Below, one piece after another: positions 55,959 to 64,000 of a stretch of DNA of 64,000 nucleotides. The stretch is taken from contig WHVD01000087.1 of the NCBI GenBank assembly GCA_015178975.1, forward strand, positions 124,001 to 188,000, given 5' to 3'. The first letter of the stretch is position 1. Every line of letters starts with the position of its first letter. A program made the position numbers and the translations under genes. The notes beneath the pieces are model-generated. The model was not told the origin of the DNA, did not search any database, and saw only the letters and a program-made list of their open reading frames with translations. The DNA is from Hysterangium stoloniferum. Taxonomy: Eukaryota > Basidiomycota > Agaricomycetes > Hysterangiales > Hysterangiaceae.

Positions 55959-57231
55959 ATGTCAAAAACTGTGAAGGACATAACTGCTGGCACTGCTGGT
56001 GGAATCCTCCAGGTGCCTATTTTATTCGATAAATATCTAGCGTATTATTCAACATGTGATCTTTGATCAGGTATTGGTTGGACAACCGTTTGACATTGTC
56101 AAAGTGGTGAGTTGAGCTACTTTCTTAATTTTTTTTCGGTAACTCAGCAGATAGTTATCGCGCTCTCGATAGCGCATGCAAACGGCACCTAAGGGGACCT
56201 ACTCCGGCATGGTTCACTGTGCCACGGGCATCTTGAAGAATGAGGGACCACTCGCTTTCTACAAGGTAGCCACACAGTCCCTCTAATATATTGTTTATTT
56301 ATTGTACTAAAATAACTTCTTGCACCGCTATAAAGGGGACACTCTCTCCTCTATTGGGAATTGGTGTCTGTGTATCTATTCAGTTTGCAGTTCTGGAATC
56401 TACCAAACGGTACTTCGCAACCCAAAACATTTTGAAAGGGCGTGGCGGCTCTGATGGAAGAGAATTTACGGCTCCCCAGTTAGTATTTGCAGGAGCATTT
56501 GCAGGCGTGGCAAATGCTCTCGTTTCTGGTCCAGTTGAGCACATCCGTATTCGTACGTATTATCCTGCACAAAAAATATAGTCCTGTTTATTGATGTCTC
56601 CTTATCAGGTATGCAGACTCAGCCATCGGTCAATCCGTTATACGCTGGACCTTGGGATGCTATCCGCAAAATCTCAAGCGCTCATGGTATAGGTGGGGTA
56701 TTTAAAGGACAAACTGCGACATTTGGCCGTGATGGTATCGGCTATGCAGCCTATTTCTGGGCATATGAGGAACTTATGCAATGGGAAATGCACCGAAAAG
56801 GAATAACGCGAGATCAAGTCCCAGCCCCGAAAACCGTACTCTTTGGGGCGGCGGCTGGATATGCCGTAAGTAATTTGATAACCTCAAGGCTCACGGGATA
56901 TTCATCAAACTATTTTTTCATAGCTGTGGGCATGTATATACCCGATAGATGTTATAAAATCCCGGATGCAAACGGATGGATTTACCACCGAGACTGGTCG
57001 AAAATATGGCACTACTTTGGATTGCTTTAAAAAGGTTCTGAAAACCGAAGGTGGCGCTGCCTTTACAAGGGGTCTTGTCCCTACTATAATACGGCATGTG
57101 TTTCGTTGCATGCCTTTTTTCCCCACCACTAAATCGTAGGAAATACGTGTAGATCACCATTTGCGAATGGCGCCACATTTTTAGGCTTCGAATTGGCCAG
57201 CCGGTGGCTTTACGCGGACTCGGAACATTAG
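55959..57231 (+). CDS. YMC1: Mitochondrial carrier, YMC1 type
   Basis: Seven exons: 55959-56012, 56071-56106, 56173-56265, 56336-56552, 56609-56865, 56924-57093 and 57153-57231, giving 301 residues, the normal size of the family. It is a six-helix inner-membrane transporter with three repeats, each with its signature: QPFDIVKVRMQ, GPVEHIRIRMQ and YPIDVIKSRMQ. VGQPFD, FYKGTLSPLLGIGVCVSIQF and GPVEHIRI are typical of the Ymc1/Ymc2 and carnitine/ornithine-like group; the exact substrate is not settled by sequence. Introns 1-5 are GT...AG. The sixth (57094-57152, 59 nt) must start with GC (GCATGT...TAG) to give TIIR-SPFANGATFLGFE, which aligns without a gap to the family motif. If it is not spliced, the frame runs only about ten codons to a stop. 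Confidence 0.9.
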
Positions 57232-57891
57232 AAGAGATACTCTGACGTTCATTTAGATCATTTAGATTCTTGGTCTCAATAATAAGACATTCATATTGCT
57301 TTCGAGGTGTTCTTAGATATGTAAATTACCCGCATTGTTTTCGCATACCTACTAGATGTAAGGAATTCTCCTATGGCAAGAGAGAGGAAGCAAGTGTGAA
57401 ACGTTCTTTGTACAACGCAATTTTAAAGTACTGTTATTAGATAGTTCTCGGAGCCCAGGCAGAATCACATTATGCAAGTGGGGTTTGTTTGAACTAGAGC
57501 TATCGTGACAATCGCAATTCCGACTTATCATAGAGTGCGAGGTCGGCATGTAAGTGGGACAAAACGTCGATCATAGTACAAGCAATTGAATTTTTTTCGT
57601 AACGTCTAGCATTGAATTCTTGTCTTAAAATATGAAAAGTGCACGGAAGACTTCAAAGTTCCCAAAAAAACCGAGGAAACCCCGATGAAAACATGTGTTC
57701 GTACTAAGCGCTCACGAAAATTAGTATTCTGGCATGAACCTGTTATCGACGAGAAAAATATCCCGCTGGCCCAAAAATAGATCACCGTAGTCGGTGTGTT
57801 TTGGTGGTATCGTTCGTACAATAGGAAAAAAACATAGATGTAAAGGTACACTCCAGGAAAGGTCTAAAATGCTTCAAACATATTCACATCA
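57232..57891. other. Intergenic between convergent carrier and thymidylate synthase genes
   Basis: About 660 bp shared by the 3' ends of two convergent genes. No domain-like frame. Confidence 0.65.
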
Positions 57892-58868
57892 CTATACGCT
57901 CATTTTCATGGCGATAGTCCCGTGCGGCTTATATTCCTCCACGACAATATCGCTAGCCTCAAACCCATCTATATCTGTAACGTCTCTGGTCCAACGTAGT
58001 TTCGGGAAAGGGCGAGGCTCGCGTTTAAGCTGCTCCTCAAGCGCATCAACATGGTCTTTATAAACGTGTGCATCACCGAGCTGAATGATGAGCTCGTGGG
58101 CTTCGGTGTCAGTGACTTTGGCGATCATGTGAGTGAGAAGTGCGTATGATGCGATGTTGAAGGGTATCCCTAGCCCAAGATCAGCAGAGCGTTGGTACAT
58201 GAGACAAGAAAGTTTGGGTTTCGAAGTTGGGTCGGAAGGGGGAGTGAGATGGACATAAAATTGGCAAAACATGTGGCACGGTGGTAGAGCCATTTGTGGT
58301 ATATCTAAATAAAGAGGGGTTTGAATAAGAGGAATTGAGTTAATATTGTGCACTTACCCGCTGGATTCCACGCGCTCATAATAATACGTCTGTCTGTGGG
58401 ATCCTCTTTTATTTTTCTAATCACCTCCTTGAGCTGATCAACTCCCTCTCCTGTATAGTCTTTATCACAATCCTCATACTTCGCCCCAAAATGTCGCCAC
58501 TGAAATCCATAAACAGGACCAAGATCTCCAACACGTCGATGAGTGAGACCTCGTTTATCCAAAAACTCTCTTGACCCATTCCCGTCCCATATCTTGATAC
58601 CTTTCTCGGATAAAAGCGTACCATCTGTTGTGCCTTTTATGAACCAAAGCAGTTCTTCAATAATACCGCGTAAAAAGACGCGTTTCGTCGTTAAGAGTGG
58701 GAGGGTCGCGTCTGTGAGAGAGAAGCGAAATGTTGGTGGAGCAAAGATGGATATCGTTCCTGTGCCCGTGCGGTCTGGGCGATGAGCACCAGTCTCTATA
58801 ACACTTTTGATGAGATTAAGATATTGCTCTTCCTCGTGAATCTGGGTGGGGACGGTTGCGGAGACCAT
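57892..58868 (-). CDS. TYMS: Thymidylate synthase
   Basis: Two exons, 58868-58358 and 58304-57892, with one 53-nt intron (phase 1, GTAAGT...TAG), giving 307 residues, the usual length. It converts dUMP to dTMP using methylene-tetrahydrofolate. Seen in sequence: DRTGTGT (nucleotide loop); [40 protein letters not shown] with the phosphate-binding arginines; the catalytic cysteine in MALPPCHMF followed by [21 protein letters not shown]; and GDAHVYKDH. The C-terminus ends TIAMKMSV, close to the conserved M(K)M(A/S)V end that closes the active site. Fully intact. The start Met at 58868 is close to the first conserved residues (EEEQYLNLI). Confidence 0.97.
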
Positions 58869-59271
58869 GGCTGGTTCAAATTGATTTGTTGACGCGTAGT
58901 TTGGTTTTGTGGATTGCTATGGGCGCTGTCACAGCAAATCTGAGCTCTTTTAACGACGCTTATTCCCTGCTTGTGTGACTTTTCAAGGGACAGACGGGAA
59001 AATAAAGACCACTAAAATTAAACTAATGAAACTAATGAAAGGCCCTACAGTTCGCCCCCATCAACCATTCATTCCATCGGTTATATGTTAGTACAGATTG
59101 TGGTATTCGATCAGTCACAACGTTAATCAAGCACTCATGGTTGACTAAAAGAAAATGCGGTCCTCCCGATATGTTTGCCAAATAAACCGACGACGTGCTC
59201 TTGCCGAGGGTTACTCTCTCGATATATACCTCAACCCCTCAAAGAATCCCGCAGAACTCGTTTAAACCAGT
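58869..59271. promoter_or_regulatory. 5' flank of thymidylate synthase
   Basis: About 400 bp between the TS start codon and the Copia insertion, with a repeated TAAACTAATGAAACTAATGA motif near 59018-59040. It must include the TS promoter. It contains no ACGCGT-type box that I can identify with confidence; GACGCGTAGT occurs near 58890. Confidence 0.35.
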
Positions 59272-59276
59272 CCTTC

Positions 59277-59464
59277 TGAAGATGAACGAGTGTAAGATGA
59301 GTTGTTATTCATTACGCTAATTCTCGTATATATATATCGTACAGGTGGATAGAGTTTATCCACCTAAGTGGATCGACACATCATAAGCTACATCATTATG
59401 TGGATCACCTATTGCATCATACACATGGCTCCACTCACTCCAGTTCAACACTCGTATCTCAATA
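59277..59464 (-). repeat. Copia 3' LTR
   Basis: 188 bp; on the minus strand it runs TATTGAGATACGAG...CATCTTCA. The TGA at its start is also the expected natural stop of pol (LKEEY-stop), so the frame runs into the LTR by a few bases. Confidence 0.93.
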
Positions 59465-62400
59465 CTCCTCCTTGAGTGTTGAAGTTCCAATACCTAGTCG
59501 GCGCGTATGATAAGAATGAGTTGACGGTGGTAGTGATTTCGTCAAAATATCCGCAATCATTTCCTTTGTGTGTCAATAGATAAGTTGTATCGTTCCGTTC
59601 TCGATTAAATGCCGAATAAAGTGATATTTGACTTCAATGTGTTTCATTCGTCGTAGGGCATGCCGATTATGAGTGAATGCAATCGTTCCTTGATTATCCT
59701 CTAAAATCGTCATTGGTTCTTCATAAATGATATCCAACTCTTCCAAAAAATGTTGCATCCACATAACTTCGTGTGCTGCCTCGGATAACGTGTTGTATTC
59801 AGCTTCTGTCGAAGACAGGGCTACTGTCGACTGTTTTCTTGAAGACCAAGATATGGCCCCTGATCCTAAAAATACAACATATCCTCCAGTCGACTTTCTA
59901 TCCTCAGTATCGCCAGCGAAATCCGCATCCGAGTACACGTGTAAACAAAGCGCTCCTCCTCCCAAACGAAGGTCGCGATCTCGAGTGGTGTATAAGTATT
60001 GGAGAACTCGTTTAGCTAAGTTCCAATGTTCTCTTGCTGGGTTTGTCGAATATTGTGATAATTTGTTCACAGAATATGCAATATCAGGACGTGATACCGT
60101 GGCAGCAAACATCAAACTTCCTATGATTTCACGATACGGGAGTTTCGCCATTTCCTCACATTCTTCTTCTGTTTCCGGACATGTAATGGATTGGAAGTCG
60201 AGTCCTAGTGCGATAGGGGACCAAACTGGTCTGGAATTCTGTACATTGAATTTCTTCACAACTTTTTCGATATATTCCTTTTGCGATATGAATACTGACT
60301 TCGAATCAGTGTTTCGATGAATACTTGTTCCCAAAATCCAGTGTGTGTCTCCCTTGCTCGAAATTCCAAATCGTTCACTAACTGCCTTTTCGAGATCTAG
60401 AAGACATTTTTCATCACCCACGGCTGTCGCGTCATCCACCCAAAAAGTGACCATGGCCCAACTTCCGTCATCCCAGGTTTTGAAGAATGTAGCACTGTCG
60501 AAGTCGGAACAGAACCAGGTGAGTTCCTTAACCATAAAATCGTATAACATCTTTCTCCACTCATTGCCTCCTTGTTTCGTGCCATACAGAGCCTTTAATA
60601 ATGGTAATGGTAGGTGCTCCTTTCCAGGTTCTTCAAACCCTTCCGGTTGTTGGACCCAGACTTTCTCCTTCATCGTCCCATGTAAGTATGCCGATTTAAC
60701 ATCGAATTGATGAATGGCTGAATTCATTATTCCTCCCAGTGCCAGTAAAATTCGAAATGTTTCCCATTTCATAACAGGTGCGTATGTCTCGTTGAAATGT
60801 AGACTGGGAATCTGACTGAACCCCTTGACAACAATCCGAACTTTTCGTTTTACCAGTTCGCCATTCTTGTACGTTTGACGATATACGGTTCCTGTCTTCA
60901 AAATTCGCGTTCCTGGCAGTGGTTCTTTGGGTGGTCCAAACACTTCGTGCTCCTGCATATTTTGCCATTCCGCCTGTCGCGCCTTTTCCCAGGCGACTGT
61001 TGCTTCTCCTGGCATATCGAGTGCCTCTTGGATCGTCAAATTGTCTCCTATGGTGGAATACATGATGAGTCCATTATCGTGTCCAGATTTGTCCTTATCT
61101 GCTAATATTGTACTTCCAGCTATTTCTCTTGTATGTCCGGATCGTGACATTCCACACGGGATATCAGGTACGTTCGAAACTAGCTGAGACTGGTCTGATG
61201 ATTTGCTGATTTCTTTTCCTTTTTCATCAGTGGGTCTTGGATGCGGAGGAATCTGTATCATGAGCCTAGGCTGCAGCTCATTCAGCATCACCTTTAGTTG
61301 AGGTTCGTTATTTTCCTTCATATCTGCAACATTCCTAAATTGCCCTTCGTCTCCATACAGGACCGGTGACGGCAATGTCATTGCGCTTTCGTGGAATATT
61401 GCATCTCATACCTTTTTGATACATCTAGACCCAGGATACCATACCAAATAACTGATGGAGTATGGTTCATATCCAACCATGTAGCCCATTCTAGAATGTG
61501 GGTCCAATTTCTGCCATTCTTGTCTAGGGACAGCAATGCTAACTGGACTGCCAAAAATACGCAAATGGGATAGGTCTGGCTTCTTTCTGGTAACTCGCTC
61601 GATTGGCATGTGTCCATCGTTTGATCAAGTCGGACTTCGGTTTTTCAGGTATGCCATTGTCTTGATAGCTATTGACCAAAGGAATTTGGGCAGTTTCGAT
61701 GAATACAACATCGATCGACCCCCCTCTGAAGTCGTGCGTATGCCTCTTTCTGCGATTCCATTTTGCTGAGGCGTATAGGGAACTGATGTGAACAGCGATA
61801 TTCCCTTGGACGATAAATATTGCTTGATTTCCAGATTGATGAATTCAGTTCCATTGTCTGCCATTACGCCTTGGACTTTTGCATCAAACTGCGTTTCAAG
61901 TTTCTGTATGTATTCTTGTATCTTCTGGATGGCCTCTGATTTGATTGCTAACGTGTCAATCCATACAGCACGTGAGTAATTGTCAATGATTATGATAAAG
62001 TATCTTTTCTTATCGAAGCTTATCATCTCCATTGGTCCAGCCAGATCCATGTGAAGGAGTTCTCCAAGTCGTGTTGCTCTAGTTCGGCCAGTCTTAAATG
62101 GGGTTTGATGCTGCTTTCCTTCGATGCAAGCAATACAGTCAGCTTTAAATTCTTCATAATCGTCAATTTCTATTCCAGGTGCGAAATGCTGTGCCAGATT
62201 TCGGATGGCAGCTGTGTGTAGATATCCCAATTGTTGATGCCATAACATCAAATTGCTTGGCGATTTCGTGGAATACGCTACAGGTATGTTGTCCAAGTTT
62301 TCTTGTAATTCGCCTTCTGATAAATTTGTATATCCGCATATTGATGACGAGGCTGGAATTGTCATGAATTGGAACGGGTACACATTCCCTCTTTCGACGG

Positions 62401-62490
62401 CTTCACCTAAGGTTCATCCATTCAAGTCGATAATTTTTGAACCATTTATGTTAAGATTGACTTGATAGCCATCCTTAAAGAGCTGTGCAG
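59465..62490 (-). pseudogene. Copia pol: integrase, RT, RNase H
   Basis: From high to low coordinates: GAG-pre-integrase (LMLWHQQLGYLHTAAIRNLA, DCIACIEGKQHQTPF); integrase core with D (MDLAGPME), D (VMADNGTEF) and E (TPQQNGIAERGIRT); linker LRIFGSPVSIAVPRQEW; RT (FDVKSAYLHGTMKE, ALYGTKQGGNEWRK, FWVDDATAVGDE with the catalytic VDD kept); and RNase H (SDADFAGDTEDRKSTGGYV, SSTEAEYNTLSEAAHE, DNQGTIAF). In-frame stops at 62414, 61625, 61406 and 59573 are all TGA. A frameshift lies near 62500. Between them 602 codons (61381-59573) are uninterrupted. Confidence 0.93.
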
Positions 62491-63666
62491 GATTCAGTAA
62501 TTGTACCTTGGCTTCGGTGTCCATTCGACATTCGGAATTTCGCCTATGAATTCCGGCCCAAAACTCGACACATTCAATTTCAACGTTCCGACACCTTTGG
62601 CGTAAATGTAACCTCCATTTGCCGTCTGAATCTTCTTCGGCACATTACATATATGCCATAAAATCATGTAAGTCCTGGATATTAGGCACATAATGTCCTG
62701 ATGATGCAGAATCCAGGAAATATTTCTGTTGGGTCATATCCTTACCCATGAAAAATACGGAATCCACTGCTGTAAACATTCCTCGGCTCGAAACTGAGGT
62801 TGATGAGTTATCAGGTGCATTAGCCAGCCCTTTGTCCTGCTTTGATTGCTGAAGATTCTTCTTTTTCCTTTTCGGACAGTTTCTCGCCCAATGGGATAAA
62901 TCTCCACACTCATAGCATCCTTGCGAACTTCTGTTATTTGGCCTACCTCGTCCCAAGTTCCCTCATCCATGCTGGGATTGTCCGCGGAACCTGATTGGAT
63001 CACCTTGAGTGCGAAATGCAGAACCGTCTGCAAACCCGGGACATATTTCCTTTCGTATTTCGATTTTCCGAAGCTTGTTGACAATTTCTTTGACAGTATC
63101 CTTGTCATAGTCGATCGTTGTCAACATGATATCAAAATCTTCTGGAAGTGTGCTCATAAAAAGACTAAGGTAATCAGGGTCCACAATTGTGTGTCCTGCT
63201 TCTAACAACTTGATTCGGATGGAATCCATTTGGGCTTTATACTCGATTATTCCGGTTCCATCATACCTCATACGTATGAGTTCGGAGAGTAATGTTGCCC
63301 GGCTGTTAGCAAGACGTGTTCTGTAAGTATTTTTTAGCTTATTCCAAGCGTCAACGGGATTATCATTGGTCATAATAGCTACCCTTGGTTCGTCTTCTAC
63401 ATGCAACATTATTTCGCTATACGCCCTCTTCTTTCGAAGCACCCAGGCTTCTTCGATGTCCAATTCATCTTTCATCGGGGCATCCAATTTAGCGTGAGGG
63501 GGTTCTCCCTGTTCTCCAGTGACCACTTTCACTGATTCAGGGATTCGAGTACGGTCTTCATACTTGCGCTCCATGTAAAGTAATTTTCCTTTCACAGCTT
63601 CGGAAAGACTTGATATGCGCTCCCAGTACTCGATTCGTAGTCTTTGATCTTCTCCAAGGTAGTCAT
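62491..63666 (-). pseudogene. Copia gag and protease
   Basis: The start codon is at 63666 (MTTLEKIKDYESSTG). TGA at 63592 and a frameshift near 63530 follow, then the UBN2-type gag (DEPRVAIMTNDNPVDAWNKL, LPEDFDIMLTTIDYD). After TGA at 62963 comes the CCHC knuckle CYECGDLSHWARNC, then the protease DSASSGHYVPN (D-S-A where D-S/T-G is commonest), a frameshift near 62650, and IQTANGGYIYAKGVGTL. Same element as the pol pseudogene; originally one frame. Confidence 0.9.
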
Positions 63667-63727
63667 GATAATAATCCTGAGCGGTTCGAAGTTATTTTAC
63701 TGATAAGAAGGGCCGGGGCCCATAACC

Positions 63728-63915
63728 TGAAGATGAACGAGTGTAAGATGAGTTGTTATTCATTACGCTAATTCTCGTATATATATATCGTACAGGTGGA
63801 TAGAGTTTATCCACCTAAGTGGATCGACACATCATAAGCTACATCATTATGTGGATCACCTGTTGCATCATACACACGGCTCCACTCGCTCCAGTTCAAC
63901 GCTCGTATCTCAATA
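63728..63915 (-). repeat. Copia 5' LTR
   Basis: 188 bp, differing from the 3' LTR only at four positions in its last 60 bp (plus-strand order). Three of the four are CG here against TG or CA in the 3' LTR. Confidence 0.93.
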
Positions 63916-64000
63916 CCTTCGCTCCTCGAGAAATATCTACCCCAAACACGTGTATTTGTGTTGGGCGGAGAAGTTCTTGATTCAGGGACTGTGCCTCTCA
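63916..64000. other. Right flank of the Copia insertion
   Basis: Begins with the second TSD copy CCTTC. Too short to assign; the sequence runs off the window. Confidence 0.7.

Larger units (their letters stand above)
59277..63915 (-). mobile_element. Complete Ty1/Copia element, inactivated
   Basis: 4639 bp on the minus strand, with 188-bp LTRs at 59277-59464 and 63728-63915 and the TSD CCTTC at 59272-59276 and 63916-63920. Inside the 3' LTR edge the minus strand has the purine tract AAGGAGGAG. Inside the 5' LTR is GGTTATGGGCCCCGG, the expected place of the primer-binding site. Gag, protease, integrase, RT and RNase H are in Copia order (integrase before RT). The LTRs differ at four sites, all transitions. 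It is the youngest full-length element in the window. Confidence 0.95.

Overview
The window looks like one gene-poor, transposon-rich locus of a basidiomycete, most likely an agaricomycete. The evidence is the set of intact multi-exon genes with 46-66 nt introns, a DUF6593-type protein, a Crinkler (CRN) protein, chromodomain Ty3/Gypsy elements, Copia elements and a Helitron. I found no rRNA or tRNA gene. The species cannot be named from the sequence alone.

Layout. 1-13.8 kb is repeats. A decayed Helitron lies on the minus strand (about 5.9-10.8 kb). It is flanked by direct-repeat modules (W and X) and by minisatellites with 66-, 21-, 18-, 17- and 19-bp units. A solo LTR with a perfect 5-bp target-site duplication (TSD) sits inside the 66-bp array. 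13.97-16.73 kb holds two LTR remnants, a truncated 3' exon and a large palindrome. 16.73-24.09 kb is a nearly full-length chromovirus (element A, minus strand). It carries a spliced coiled-coil/Cys-cluster gene on the opposite strand near its 3' LTR. 26.1-31.3 kb is host DNA: a DUF6593 gene and the 13-exon CTR9 gene (Paf1 complex). 31.7-43.6 kb is a nested retroelement cluster: a Gypsy fragment (D), then chromovirus B broken by three solo LTRs, flanked by a 680-bp inverted repeat. 43.7-49.1 kb holds a partial element (E) with a second copy of the antisense gene, a nuclease-like pseudogene and a DIRS-like reverse-transcriptase remnant split by another solo LTR. 50.8-58.9 kb is host DNA again: an intact six-exon CRN gene, a seven-exon YMC1-type mitochondrial carrier and a two-exon thymidylate synthase. 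59.28-63.92 kb is a complete but dead Copia element with 188-bp LTRs and a TSD.

Interactions. The host genes have unrelated roles (transcription elongation, mitochondrial transport, dTMP synthesis, CRN effector-type protein) and show no operon-like logic. The transposable elements (TEs) show two recurrent themes. First, decay occurs mostly by CpG deamination: nearly all nonsense codons in A and Copia are TGA where CGA is expected, and three catalytic residues of A are changed by apparent CG>CA. Second, one roughly 35-bp block is kept in the LTRs of several otherwise different families. The most unusual content is the antisense spliced gene carried by two related LTR elements, which share a 48-nt intron at the same codon position.
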